In this document: positions 1 to 8,590 of the stretch, piece after piece
Numbering within the stretch: the stretch's first letter is position 1
How the letters are laid out: the number at the start of each line of letters is the position of its first letter
DNA from: Dinghuibacter silviterrae
GTDB taxonomy: Bacteria; Bacteroidota; Bacteroidia; Chitinophagales; Chitinophagaceae
Reading direction: 5' to 3'
Assembly: GCF_004366355.1 (NCBI RefSeq)
Contig: NZ_SODV01000002.1
Location: forward strand, 1,156,768 to 1,220,767
Length of the DNA: 64,000 bases
Notes under the pieces: model-generated
Database searches by the model: none
What the model saw: only the letters and a program-made list of their open reading frames with translations
Told to the model about the DNA's origin: nothing
Position numbers and translations under genes: made by a program

Positions 1-144
1 GATCTGGCTGTTTGGCAAAAGGTTCGACAACACGTGTGTGCGGACGCGCTCGCGTTTATACTGCACGATCGTATTGCCCGAATAAAGGGCATCGAAAATA
101 GCCGATTGCTTGGAAAAGGCGGCTTCTGTGAGTGCTTCGTTCAA
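1..144 (-). CDS. Class I SAM-dependent methyltransferase, N-terminal fragment (runs off the left edge)
   Basis: About 48 codons are readable on the minus strand up to the window edge. The translation contains FSKQSAIFDALYSGNTIVQY followed by KRERVRTHVLSNLLP, which resembles the N-terminal cap helix of class I methyltransferases, just before the AdoMet-binding motif I that would lie outside the window. The likely start is the TTG at 144, which overlaps the TGA stop of the radical SAM gene (TTGA), so the two genes are probably translationally coupled. The substrate cannot be told. Family assignment rests only on the N-terminal pattern. Confidence 0.55.
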   Translation of the reverse strand, partial: MNEALTEAAFSKQSAIFDALYSGNTIVQYKRERVRTHVLSNLLPNSQI

Positions 145-1613
145 TGGTCTAAGTGTTGCAACTTTAATTTGGCCAGGTGGGCGGCAGGCAGGTAGTACAA
201 GATCGATGCCATTTTTTTCAACCGGGCCACCGACAGGCGGTAGGGCCTCCTCCATAGCTCCAGCATATAATGACGCGCCAGCTGCCCACGGTGTATCCGG
301 TGGACGTACCGGTAAAGTTGTTTGTAAAAGGCTGGGGGATAGGCCCCTGCGAACATCATGGCCAGGTCGTCCGAGTCTGACCAGTTCTCTTTGGCCCCCA
401 GGGAAGCCTTCACCTTTTCATAAAACCCAGTGCCCGGCAGCGGATAGGATACCGAAATACCGATCTCGTGCGGCAGCAACCGGCGGATCAACCCGATGGT
501 CAGGTCGATGTCTTCCCTGGTTTCGCCGAGGTAGCCGAACTGTATAAAAAAACTGGGTTTGATACCATACTCCTTGAGCAGGTGCGTCGCCTGTTCGATC
601 TGACCGATCGTCGTGCCCTTGTCCATGGCATCCAGGATCTTTTGGGACCCGCTTTCCGCCCCCATCCATACATTGTCACACCCCGCCCGGGCCAGGTCCC
701 GGATCTGGTCCTCCGACAGCAACAGGTCCGCCCTCGACTGGATCTTGAACCGGAACGACAACCCCTCTCTTTCCACCGCGTCCGCAAACGCCTTCATCCA
801 CCCCGGTTTGAGCCCGAAAATATCGTCGCAAAACCAGATGTGATCGAAGTTGTATTCCTTCTTCATTCTTTTTAGCTGCTGCACCACATGCTCCGCCGAG
901 CGGGCCGTATACCGGTTGCCGTAGATCGGTTTGGCGCACCAGTTGCAATGGAAGGGGCAACCCCGCGTGGTGGCCACGTTTAACGAGAAGTAGCCTGCGT
1001 TCTTTATCCAATGGTGGCGGTATTGATCCATGTCTACCAGGTCGTAGGCGGGGTAGGGAAGGGTTTCCCAGTCTTTCATGAGGGGGCGGGAGGGGGTCTT
1101 CTTTGTTGCTGCGGCGGCGTTTGCCGCCGGGGCCGCGTAGGCCAGGCCCTTGATTTCGCTCAGGTCCTTCTGCCCCGCCTCCAGGGCCTCCAGCAGCTCC
1201 ATGAGCGTATTTTCCGCCTCGCCGTTGATCACGAAGTCCGCCCCTTTCTCCAGGTAGGTATCCAGATGATCCGTGGAATCCGAGCTCGACACGATAACCG
1301 TACACCCCCAATCCTGCGCGATGCGCATCATTTGGAAGGTGGCATCCCGCATATTGGTGAGACACATCTTGGTCAGGTAGTTGAACCCGTCCGCGTAGAC
1401 CACGAAATAATCCTGGCGTTTGCTTTCAAGAAAGGGCAGCATCTCTTCAGGGCTCCGGGCGAACATCGTATCGAAAAAAGAAACGTTGTATCCATGCTCC
1501 CGCACCATCGCGGCGGCGTACAAGGCACCCAGGGGCGGATAGGGGAGACCTGCCTCCGCTTGTTTGGGATCAAGCCCCAGAAAGTAGGGGTGGGTAAATA
1601 GAATATGCTTCAT
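141..1613 (-). CDS. B12-binding domain radical SAM protein
   Basis: A 490-residue protein. The N-terminal half looks like a cobalamin-binding Rossmann domain (PYPPLGALYAAAMVREHGY, then a GADFVINGEAE segment). It is followed by a radical SAM TIM barrel carrying the cluster motif GCPFHCNWC (CxxxCxxC) near residue 225. This architecture is typical of B12-dependent radical SAM methyltransferases and of anaerobic-type modification enzymes; the substrate cannot be read from sequence. The ATG at 1613 was chosen because the protein then begins MKHILFTHPYF, the usual first beta strand; the in-frame extension to 1742 would cross the divergent amidohydrolase start. A methyltransferase follows with a 4-bp overlap, suggesting a two-gene modification unit next to glycan enzymes. 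Confidence 0.88.
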   Translation of the reverse strand: MKHILFTHPYFLGLDPKQAEAGLPYPPLGALYAAAMVREHGYNVSFFDTMFARSPEEMLPFLESKRQDYFVVYADGFNYLTKMCLTNMRDATFQMMRIAQDWGCTVIVSSSDSTDHLDTYLEKGADFVINGEAENTLMELLEALEAGQKDLSEIKGLAYAAPAANAAAATKKTPSRPLMKDWETLPYPAYDLVDMDQYRHHWIKNAGYFSLNVATTRGCPFHCNWCAKPIYGNRYTARSAEHVVQQLKRMKKEYNFDHIWFCDDIFGLKPGWMKAFADAVEREGLSFRFKIQSRADLLLSEDQIRDLARAGCDNVWMGAESGSQKILDAMDKGTTIGQIEQATHLLKEYGIKPSFFIQFGYLGETREDIDLTIGLIRRLLPHEIGISVSYPLPGTGFYEKVKASLGAKENWSDSDDLAMMFAGAYPPAFYKQLYRYVHRIHRGQLARHYMLELWRRPYRLSVARLKKMASILYYLPAAHLAKLKLQHLDH

Positions 1614-1699
1614 CAGACTGTGGGCGCTTAGGGCTAAGTACGAAAGGGGAGGAAAAAGGTTGCGCAACCCTGGCCCTCTTGTGGCCGTAATTACCTGCG

Positions 1700-2863
1700 A
1701 TGATGGTATTGGAGAACCTACGCCCCATCGAGGGCCCTGCATCGCTTCGGATCGGCATCCGGGGCGGGAGGATCGCTTTTGTGGGGGAGGATGGCGCCGG
1801 CCCTGCCTTTGGGCCCGACCGGGTTATCGACCTCGACGGCGCCATGATTTTTCCCGGCCTCATTAACTCCCACGACCACCTGGAATTCAATTCTTTCCCA
1901 GCCCTGGGACGGGAGCACTACGCCAATTACGTCGAATGGGGCAGCCGCATCCACGCCACCTGCAGGGAGGACATCGACCGGGTGCTGAAGATACCCCCGG
2001 CCATGAGGGTCCAATGGGGGTTGTACAAAAACCTCCTGGGGGGTGTGACCACGGTTGTCCACCACGGCCCCGCTTTCCCCCTGGAGAACCCCTGTATCCG
2101 GGTCTTCCGGGAGTGTCAGTCCATCCACTCCGTCCAGCTTGAACCCCGCTGGAGACAACGCCTGAACAACCCCTTGCAATGGGGCCGTCCCTGTGTCATT
2201 CACATCGGGGAGGGAACAGACGAAGGGGCAAGCCGGGAAATAGACCGGCTGACCCTTTGGAACACCCTTCACCGGCCCCTGGTGGGGGTGCATGGCGTGG
2301 CCATGAACACCGACCAGGCCGCACATTTCAAGGCGCTGGTCTGGTGTCCCCAGTCCAATTTTTTCCTGCTGGGCCGGACCGCCGCGATCGACCAACTGGG
2401 CCGGCATACCGCCCTTCTTTTTGGCACCGACTCGACCCTCACCGGCGACTGGAATATCTGGGACCACCTCCGCAGCGCCCGCGACACCGGTCTTGCCGCA
2501 GACCCCGATATTTACGACATGCTGACGACCACACCCGCACGCATCTGGGGGCTCGGAGGGGGCGCTCTTGCCCCCGGTTGCGCCGCCGACCTGACCATTG
2601 CCCGGCCCCGCGGAGACGGCTGGAATGCGTTTTACGCCCTCGATCCCGCGGATATTGAACTCGTCATCGCCGGCGGCCGGGTCAGGCTCGCCGACGGCCG
2701 GTGGGTTCGTGCTTTGACACACCTGGGACATGACTTTGACGGCTGGAGCCGCGTCCTCCTCGAAGGCCGGGAAAAATGGGTGCCGGGTGACCTGCCCGGG
2801 CTGGCCAGGCAGATCCTTGCGTTTGATGAGCGGGCGGAATTTCCTTTTTTATGCGAGACGTGA
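1700..2863 (+). CDS. Amidohydrolase family protein (metal-dependent hydrolase)
   Basis: A 387-residue member of the amidohydrolase superfamily (metal-dependent TIM-barrel hydrolases such as cytosine deaminase and chlorohydrolases). Visible marks are the composite beta-sandwich strand VIDLDGAMIFPGLINSHDHL with the HxH-type metal motif HDH, a second metal region around GVHGVAMN, and LLFGTDSTLTGDW carrying the conserved Asp, followed by the C-terminal return of the sandwich (LAPGCAADLTIARP). It starts 86 bp from the divergent radical SAM gene and overlaps the following GT9 gene by 13 bp, so the two are probably co-transcribed. Substrate unknown. The start could be either of two adjacent ATG codons (1700 or 1703). 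Confidence 0.82.
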   Translation: MMVLENLRPIEGPASLRIGIRGGRIAFVGEDGAGPAFGPDRVIDLDGAMIFPGLINSHDHLEFNSFPALGREHYANYVEWGSRIHATCREDIDRVLKIPPAMRVQWGLYKNLLGGVTTVVHHGPAFPLENPCIRVFRECQSIHSVQLEPRWRQRLNNPLQWGRPCVIHIGEGTDEGASREIDRLTLWNTLHRPLVGVHGVAMNTDQAAHFKALVWCPQSNFFLLGRTAAIDQLGRHTALLFGTDSTLTGDWNIWDHLRSARDTGLAADPDIYDMLTTTPARIWGLGGGALAPGCAADLTIARPRGDGWNAFYALDPADIELVIAGGRVRLADGRWVRALTHLGHDFDGWSRVLLEGREKWVPGDLPGLARQILAFDERAEFPFLCET

Positions 2864-3903
2864 AAAGCGACCCCTTCATCCCCACCCGCCCCTGGACGGG
2901 CGCACACCCACCCAAGCGGGTCCTCGCGATCCGCCTGCAGGCCATGGGCGACGTTGTGATTTCGCTGCCCTACCTGCAACGCCTCCGGGAACAACTGCCG
3001 CCCGGCACCCGCCTGGATTTCCTGGTGCGTGCGGAGTCTGCCGCGCTCCCCAGGAACCTGCACCTCTTCGACCACGTGTATGTCATCGGCGGTGGACGGC
3101 GGTTCAAGCTTCAATTGTTACTCTCGATCCTGTTGTTGCCCCGTCTGCTCGCGGCCCGGTATGACCTTGTCCTGGACGTCCAGAACAGTCCCATCAGCCG
3201 GCTGGTCCGCCGGGTGCTCCGGCCCCGTGCCTGGTCCGAGTTCGACAAGCGCTCCACCCGGCCAGCCGGGGAACGGACCCGGTTGACAATCGAAGCGGCC
3301 GGGATGCCCTTCAATCCGCCCAGCCCCGCGTTTTCGTGGAAGTCGTTGTTGGGAACGGAGGCGTTGTTGCCCTTTCCCGAGAATGCGGGTCCTCTGGTTG
3401 TCCTGAATCCGGGGGGCGCGTTTGCTTCCCGGCACTGGCCGGAAGAGTATTATGTACGTTTTGCGCGGCTCTGGGCCGCCGAATATCCTGGCACCCGGTT
3501 TCTGCTTCTCGGTATCGCGCGTATGGCGCCTGCGGCAGCGCGCCTGGAAAAGAAAATCGGGGCATTCGGCCCCGGCCTTGCCGCCTCGGTCGTCAACCTT
3601 GTGGAAAAGACAACCCCCGCCCAAGCCTTCATCCTGGTAGGAAAAGCGCAGTTTGTCCTCTCCGAAGATTCCGGGTTGATGCACATGGCCTGGGTTTCCG
3701 GCGTACCCACCCTGGCGCTGTTTGGCGGGTCGCGGAGCGACTGGGCCCGCCCCTTGGGGGCCCGCACCGCCTTTCTGGACGGGGCGGGTTTGGATTGTGC
3801 GCCCTGTCTGCAGGAGACCTGCCAATGGGGGGATGTGCGTTGCCTGCGGCGGCATACGCCGGAGGAGGTGCTGGAGGTGGCGCTGTCGCTGGTGCGCCCT
3901 TAG
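2851..3903 (+). CDS. Glycosyltransferase family 9 (heptosyltransferase-like)
   Basis: A 350-residue GT-B enzyme. The N-terminal domain opens with RVLAIRLQAMGDVVISLPYL, the acceptor-side signature of ADP-heptose:LPS heptosyltransferases. The C-terminal domain has LNPGGAFASRHWPEEYYVRFA and the donor-binding SEDSGLMHMAWVSGVPTLALFG segment, also family hallmarks. It probably adds a heptose or other sugar to a lipid-linked core at the cytoplasmic face of the inner membrane. The start overlaps the amidohydrolase gene, and the 3' end overlaps the convergent GT4 gene by 4 bp. The exact sugar is not predictable. Confidence 0.9.
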   Translation: MRDVKSDPFIPTRPWTGAHPPKRVLAIRLQAMGDVVISLPYLQRLREQLPPGTRLDFLVRAESAALPRNLHLFDHVYVIGGGRRFKLQLLLSILLLPRLLAARYDLVLDVQNSPISRLVRRVLRPRAWSEFDKRSTRPAGERTRLTIEAAGMPFNPPSPAFSWKSLLGTEALLPFPENAGPLVVLNPGGAFASRHWPEEYYVRFARLWAAEYPGTRFLLLGIARMAPAAARLEKKIGAFGPGLAASVVNLVEKTTPAQAFILVGKAQFVLSEDSGLMHMAWVSGVPTLALFGGSRSDWARPLGARTAFLDGAGLDCAPCLQETCQWGDVRCLRRHTPEEVLEVALSLVRP

Positions 3904-4982
3904 CGCCGCGCCGGCTCGCTCCCGGCAAACAACTGCATCACCGAAGCCGCATTATCCTCCATCAGGAACGGCGTCACCGGGCTATAATCCGTCCCGGGAT
4001 CCGACAACAACTCCAGGGCTTTTGCTTCCATTTCCTCCGCGCTGTAGACGCGGTGCCAGTGGTCGATGGGTTGGTGGGTGGGATAGGTGAAACTGATGAC
4101 GTGTGCACCCGCAGACAGCGCCTCCAGACAGGCGGTGCTAAAGCCCTCGTAAGAGGACGGGTGTAAAAAAATCTTGCAGCGTTGCATCAGGCCGAGGACG
4201 TCCTGGTGGGGAAGCTCTCCGGCCAGGGTGACCTGTTCTTGCAATCCCTTTTCCCGGATCATTCGTTTGAGATACCCTGCCTCAGGGCCCTTGCCGATAA
4301 GCGTGGCCTTCAGGCCGGGTCTTTTGGCCGCCAGGGAGGAGACGATCTCCATCCACATCGTATACCGTTTCAGGGATTTGAGCGTGCCCGCGCCAAGGAC
4401 ATCGATGTCCTTGGAGACATTCCGGTAGGGAAACAGTGTGGGGTCTATTCCGTTGGGCAGAATGTGTCTTGGTCTTATGGAATGATGGATATAAAAAGTA
4501 TCCGCCACCGATTCGGAGATCGCGAGAAGCTCCTCGGCGCAGGGGCGGGTAAGGGCGACGTACTTATTCCCTTCCCGGGCGTCCTGGCCCAGCACCCAGT
4601 TGTAGTGTTTCAGCCTGTGCAACCGGGCGAAGTATTTGCCAAGCAAAGCACACTCTCCATGCCAGAAGCTAAAGACACCGATGACGTTGTTCTCCTTGTG
4701 CAAGGCCTCCATCCGCTTCCAGACACGGGTCCACATCAAAAGACGCTGTCCCTTGCCCCGGTTGCGATTGTCAAAAGGATAAACGAGGTTGCCTCCCCAC
4801 CGGTAGGGCTCTTTTGTAAAAGGGTACTCCAGGGTCAGGATGACAAACTGGACAAAAGGGGATTTCTTTTTGAGCGCTTTGACCATGATCTGTTGGGCGG
4901 GCAGACAGGAGCTTTCGTCCTCGCAGGACGGAAAACCGGGGGTCAGGATCAGCAGCGTGGTTTTTTTATGCGTAGACTTCAT
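3900..4982 (-). CDS. Glycosyltransferase family 4
   Basis: A 360-residue GT-B glycosyltransferase. The C-terminal half shows the glycosyltransferase group 1 pattern: VLGAGTLKSLKRYTMWMEIV, ATLIGKGPEAGYLKRMI, VTLAGELPHQDVLGLMQRC and FLHPSSYEGFSTACLEALSA, with the donor-binding E-x7-E region. The N-terminus starts MKSTHKKTTLLILTPGFPS, which fits the first Rossmann strand, so the ATG at 4982 is preferred over the upstream in-frame codon. That start overlaps the end of the sugar-transferase gene by 17 bp. It probably extends the glycan begun by that enzyme (exopolysaccharide, capsule or LPS). Confidence 0.9.
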   Translation of the reverse strand: MKSTHKKTTLLILTPGFPSCEDESSCLPAQQIMVKALKKKSPFVQFVILTLEYPFTKEPYRWGGNLVYPFDNRNRGKGQRLLMWTRVWKRMEALHKENNVIGVFSFWHGECALLGKYFARLHRLKHYNWVLGQDAREGNKYVALTRPCAEELLAISESVADTFYIHHSIRPRHILPNGIDPTLFPYRNVSKDIDVLGAGTLKSLKRYTMWMEIVSSLAAKRPGLKATLIGKGPEAGYLKRMIREKGLQEQVTLAGELPHQDVLGLMQRCKIFLHPSSYEGFSTACLEALSAGAHVISFTYPTHQPIDHWHRVYSAEEMEAKALELLSDPGTDYSPVTPFLMEDNAASVMQLFAGSEPARR

Positions 4983-5595
4983 GGGGGCTGGATTTTTGGA
5001 ACCGCACACTGGGTTTTAGGAACCGCACGGTGGCGGCGAGGATCTGCAGGTCGAGGGCCGGGCTCCACGCCTGCACGTACAAAAGATCGAGGTTCAGCCG
5101 TCTTTCCATGTCGGCCAGGTTTCCGGTGGCCCCGAACAGACCGGCAGCCTGGGCGAGGCCGGTGATACCCGGCTTGACCAGCGCCCTTCCGGCGTAGTTT
5201 TTCAGGACTTTGTCGTACAACCGGTCTTCCTGCAGCATATAGGGCCGGGGGCCGACCAGCGACATGTCCCCCCAGAGGACGTTAAAGAGTTGGGGGAGTT
5301 CGTCGAGGTGGGTGTCCCGCAGCCAACGGCCCACGCGGGTGATCCGCTCATCCCCTTCAAGGGCGATCCGGGTATCCGCTTCCGGGTTGACCCGCATGGT
5401 CCGGAGTTTTATGCATCCAAAACTTCCGGATCCCTTTTTCCTTCTTTTTTGTATAAAGAAAACCGGACCCCTTGAATCCATCGTCAACACAAGCGCCAGC
5501 AACGGCAGAAGCCACGACAGCACCCCCAGGATCAGCAAAAGGGATAGGCCCAGATCCATTGTCCTCTTGATCATTCTTCCGGAAAAATTCCTCAT
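4966..5595 (-). CDS. Initiating sugar-phosphate transferase (polyprenyl-phosphate glycosyl-1-phosphate transferase family)
   Basis: A bacterial sugar transferase of the WcaJ/PglC type. After a short basic segment it has one membrane helix (MDLGLSLLLILGVLSWLLPL), then the cytoplasmic catalytic domain with GPVFFIQKRRKKGSGSFGCI, KLRTMR, DELPQLFNVLWGDMSLVGPR and KPGITGLAQ, all diagnostic. It transfers a sugar 1-phosphate to undecaprenyl phosphate, the first step of a repeat-unit glycan. The ATG at 5595 is chosen because it sits just ahead of the membrane helix; an in-frame ATG at 5664 would extend into the divergent promoter region of the sigma-factor gene. It forms an operon with the overlapping GT4 gene. 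Confidence 0.9.
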   Translation of the reverse strand: MRNFSGRMIKRTMDLGLSLLLILGVLSWLLPLLALVLTMDSRGPVFFIQKRRKKGSGSFGCIKLRTMRVNPEADTRIALEGDERITRVGRWLRDTHLDELPQLFNVLWGDMSLVGPRPYMLQEDRLYDKVLKNYAGRALVKPGITGLAQAAGLFGATGNLADMERRLNLDLLYVQAWSPALDLQILAATVRFLKPSVRFQKSSPHEVYA

Positions 5596-5731
5596 ACCAT
5601 GAGCATACGTAACCCCAATCTCATCGGTTGCGCCATTGATTGCCAATGTTTTAGTAAAATGCATCGTCCTGACGCAACTTTTTCGTCCGCAGACTCGTAT
5701 ATTATTCGCGGAGTGCTATCCACATAAGAAC

Positions 5732-6295
5732 TTGGAAGACATAGATCACATAATTGAAGGCTGTAAAAAAGGCGAACACAAGTATCAGCGGATGATATAC
5801 GAGCATTTCTACGGATATGCGCTGAAAACGGTGTTCCGGTACATTTATAGGTACGAGAAAGCGGTGGACGTCGTCAACGACGGCTTTGTAAAGCTTTTCT
5901 CCCATTTCGCTCAATTCAAGTGTGCCGACGCTGTTCACGTCGAACGGATGTTGATGGGATGGATCCGGAGGATTATGATCAACACGGCCATCGACGAGCT
6001 ACGGAAAAACAACCTTATCCCGGAGATCGGCGGGATACCCGATCATGTGTGGGAGGTAGCCGACGGTTCCCAGCATTCGGACCAGCGGGTCATATACAAA
6101 GAGCTGGTCACTCATGTCAAGGAACTGCCGCCCGCTTACCGGGCAGTGTTCAACTTATTCGTTATCGACGGATATTCGCACTACGAGATTGCCGATATGC
6201 TGGGCATTTCCGTGGGTACGTCCAAGTCGAACCTGTCGAGGGCCAGGTTACTCCTGCAAAAGTTTTTAAAAAAGAATGAACAAATAGAAGCATGA
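5732..6295 (+). CDS. RNA polymerase ECF sigma factor
   Basis: An ECF (sigma-70 group 4) factor. Region 2 is visible as YQRMIYEHFYGYALKTVFRY with the following KAVDVVNDGFVKLF, and region 4 as LPPAYRAVFNLFVIDGYSHY followed by EIADMLGISVGTSKSNLSRA, a typical helix-turn-helix. No ATG lies upstream of region 2 in this frame; the TTG at 5732 gives MEDIDHIIEGCKKGEHKYQ, the normal ECF start, while a TTG at 5636 would add an uncharacteristic extension. The stop overlaps the ATG of the next gene (ATGA), so sigma factor and membrane partner are made together. Start choice is uncertain; the family is not. Confidence 0.85.
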   Translation: MEDIDHIIEGCKKGEHKYQRMIYEHFYGYALKTVFRYIYRYEKAVDVVNDGFVKLFSHFAQFKCADAVHVERMLMGWIRRIMINTAIDELRKNNLIPEIGGIPDHVWEVADGSQHSDQRVIYKELVTHVKELPPAYRAVFNLFVIDGYSHYEIADMLGISVGTSKSNLSRARLLLQKFLKKNEQIEA

Positions 6296-7761
6296 ACTTA
6301 CCGGAGGACCATATGGATGAACTGTACCGTAAGGCAGGGGAAATGTATCCCCTGAAGACGGACGGGGCCGACTGGGACAAGGTGATGGCCCGGCTTCAGG
6401 AGGCATCCAACGACGGCGACGGCGGTGGCGCCGCCCCCGTGATGGAGGGCTCCTCTTCGCGGAGGTGGTGGTGGTTGATGCTGCTGATCGTACCCTTTGC
6501 TTGGATTTGTACACGATACACCCACCAGGGCTCGACCAACGAGGCGGCCAAAGCCGTCGTGGCGAACGCGCCCGCGGGGAAAAACGGGGCCGCGCCTGCT
6601 GGCGCGGGGGGCCAAAGCGGGCAGGGCACGAGGGCCCAAAGCGGGCAGGGCACGAGGGCCCAAAGCGGGCAGACGGTCCAAAGCGGGCAGGCCGCATCCG
6701 GCGGCGCCGCGCCCGTCCCAGGCGCGCAAAGGGCCGCCACCGCGCAAAGCCGTCCGGCTGCCTCCGGCGACGCCCTAACCGGTGCGCAAGCGACTGCCTC
6801 CAGGAAGCATCATACCCAGATAAGAACCGCCAACTATACTGCCCGTGGCAACGAGCCCGGGGCCGCCCGCACCACCGAGCCCACCCGCGCCGCGGCGCTC
6901 GGCGCACCCCGAGCAGACCAGGCAGGCACCCGTACCCTTGAGAACGCAACCAACCCGGCCGTTGCTACCGCTCAAAAAGGAATCGCCCAAGAAGGAGCCG
7001 CTCAAGAAGGCCCCGCTCAAAACGGTGCCGCTCAAAACACCCAGGAAGAACCGCCCCTCAGCTTTGCGTACAGCGCCCTGGACTTTGCCCTTCCGATGAA
7101 ACCCACCCCCGGCCGGATCGTCAAAACGGCGGATACGGGGTTTATGCCGCAACACATCATCCCGAAGAAGGTGAGCGGCTTCTATGCCGGTGCCATCGCC
7201 GGTCCCGACCTCAGCAACGTCAAATGGCAGGAGCTGCAAAATCCAGGGTATAGTATGGGGCTGCTCTTAGGGTACCGGTTCAATAAAAGCCTGTCGGTCG
7301 AAGCCAGTGCGCTTTGGGCCCACAAGGTCTACTATACGGCCGGGCAGTACTTCAGTACAAAGAAGACCGACATTCCGCCAAGCGATACGCTCATGACATT
7401 GAAGGGCAACTGTAGCATGTTTGAAATCCCGATCAACCTTCGCTGGGATTTTTTATATACAAAAAGCGGGAGTTTTTATGCGACCGCCGGGCTTTCTTCG
7501 TATATGATGAAAAAGGAAGCTTACGGGTATCTGGCCAAAGACGGGTACAGCAGCTGGTGGGGTGATGCCAAATACCTGAATTCCGGGAATGACTTTTTCT
7601 CCATCATGAACCTGAGCGTCGGGTATTCGCTGACCTGGAAAGGCGTTGGCGACGTGCGTATAGAACCGTACTTCAAGATACCACTGAAAGGTGTGGGGAT
7701 AGGCAGTTTGCCGATTACCAGCACGGGCCTCTATTTGGGGCTTACCCACTCCTTCCGATAA
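6292..7761 (+). CDS. Putative anti-sigma/sensor protein with inner-membrane anchor, long linker and C-terminal outer-membrane beta-barrel
   Basis: A 489-residue protein coupled to the ECF sigma gene by an ATGA overlap. Residues 1-57 are soluble, include DWDKVMARLQ, and would face the cytoplasm. Residues 58-75 (RWWWLMLLIVPFAWICTR) form one membrane helix. About 210 residues of Ala/Gly/Gln/Pro-rich repeats follow (AQSGQGTR units, AQEG/AQNG units). From about residue 290 the sequence alternates like an outer-membrane barrel (SGFYAGAIAGPDLS, YSMGLLLGYRFNKSLSVEAS, YLGLTHSF), ending near Phe-Arg. The barrel resembles the PorT-like/OMP_b-brl_2 group. I infer that one chain spans both membranes and holds the sigma factor; no anti-sigma domain family is recognised by eye. 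Confidence 0.8.
   Translation: MNLPEDHMDELYRKAGEMYPLKTDGADWDKVMARLQEASNDGDGGGAAPVMEGSSSRRWWWLMLLIVPFAWICTRYTHQGSTNEAAKAVVANAPAGKNGAAPAGAGGQSGQGTRAQSGQGTRAQSGQTVQSGQAASGGAAPVPGAQRAATAQSRPAASGDALTGAQATASRKHHTQIRTANYTARGNEPGAARTTEPTRAAALGAPRADQAGTRTLENATNPAVATAQKGIAQEGAAQEGPAQNGAAQNTQEEPPLSFAYSALDFALPMKPTPGRIVKTADTGFMPQHIIPKKVSGFYAGAIAGPDLSNVKWQELQNPGYSMGLLLGYRFNKSLSVEASALWAHKVYYTAGQYFSTKKTDIPPSDTLMTLKGNCSMFEIPINLRWDFLYTKSGSFYATAGLSSYMMKKEAYGYLAKDGYSSWWGDAKYLNSGNDFFSIMNLSVGYSLTWKGVGDVRIEPYFKIPLKGVGIGSLPITSTGLYLGLTHSFR
6612..6693 (+). repeat. 24-bp tandem repeat in linker of the sigma-coupled barrel protein
   Basis: Two exact 24-bp units (6612-6635 and 6636-6659) followed by two truncated copies (6660-6677, 6678-6693), all beginning ccaaagcgggcag. 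The repeat is in frame and encodes repeated AQSGQGTR, so copy-number changes would alter linker length without a frameshift. Confidence 0.85.
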
Positions 7762-7785
7762 TTTTTTATAGGAAAAATTACATCG

Positions 7786-8202
7786 ATGCGAAAAAAGAAC
7801 ATTTTTATCGCAGGGGCCATTCTTTTGGCTATCCTGATCTTATGCGGCGGCTATGGGTGGTACCTGTACAACAAACCCCACCAGGGGGTAGATGGCGTGC
7901 GTACCACGGCCAAACTGGAGGCAGATACGCTGTTTAACGCCTTCCAGGCGGACGAGAACCGGGCCAACGGGCTTTACCTCGGCAAGGTCCTGGAAGTAAG
8001 GGGCAAGATGGCGGCCCAAACGCCCGGGTCGCTTCAACTGACCTGCGGTAACGCGATGGGCGGGATCAATTGCAGCCTGGCCCCTGGCCAGACGCTGCCG
8101 AAAGCCGACACCTCCGCCTTTATCACCATCAAGGGACGGTGTACCGGTTACCTGATGGACGTGAACCTCGTTGATTGCATTATCGAACAAATCGAACAAT
8201 AA
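7786..8202 (+). CDS. Membrane-anchored OB-fold protein (tRNA_anti-like family)
   Basis: A 138-residue protein with an N-terminal membrane anchor (IFIAGAILLAILILCGGYGWY, residues 6-26) and a small beta-rich domain. The pattern YLGKVLEVRGKM, then GGINCSLAPGQ, then FITIKGRCTGYLMDVNLVDC matches the tRNA_anti-like OB-fold domain found in many Bacteroidota membrane proteins. Its molecular role is not established. It leads a run of closely spaced plus-strand genes (haem lipoprotein, YceI, DUF5777) with gaps of 1-5 bp, so it probably belongs to one operon acting in the envelope. Confidence 0.75.
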   Translation: MRKKNIFIAGAILLAILILCGGYGWYLYNKPHQGVDGVRTTAKLEADTLFNAFQADENRANGLYLGKVLEVRGKMAAQTPGSLQLTCGNAMGGINCSLAPGQTLPKADTSAFITIKGRCTGYLMDVNLVDCIIEQIEQ

Positions 8203-8203
8203 C

Positions 8204-8590
8204 ATGCGACACATGACAAAAGGGATCTGTACCGCCGCCGGATTGCTTCTGGCGATCCTGGCGCTGTCTTACTCCTGCACCAAAGGCAGCCAGGACGTGC
8301 TGGGTGGGGGGACCTGCGATACCGTAGGTATGAAATACGCCACCGACGTGGTGCCCATTTTAACAAACAATTGCTACGGCTGCCACGGCACCGGCAATAC
8401 GGCGGGCAGCGGGGGCATCCTGCTGGAAGGGTATGCCAACCTGAGACCGTATGTGGTCGACGGCAAACTGGTGGGGAACATCAGCCATGCGCCGGGATAT
8501 AACCCCATGCCGTATGGTCTTCCGAAACTACCCGACTGCGAAATCAACACCATCATCGACTGGGTCAATAATGGCTATCTAAATAACTGA
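8204..8590 (+). CDS. Lipoprotein with c-type haem motif
   Basis: A 128-residue secreted protein. The start is the ATG at 8204 (MRHMTKGICTAAGLLLAIL), giving a signal peptide that ends at SYSC, a plausible lipoprotein cysteine. A single haem-binding CYGCH (CxxCH) occurs near residue 60 in VVPILTNNCYGCHGTGN, and a later Met (NPMPYGLPKL) could be the distal ligand, as in small cytochrome c domains. It ends by one-base overlap with the YceI gene. A periplasmic or outer-membrane redox carrier is likely; its partner is unknown. Confidence 0.78.
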   Translation: MRHMTKGICTAAGLLLAILALSYSCTKGSQDVLGGGTCDTVGMKYATDVVPILTNNCYGCHGTGNTAGSGGILLEGYANLRPYVVDGKLVGNISHAPGYNPMPYGLPKLPDCEINTIIDWVNNGYLNN

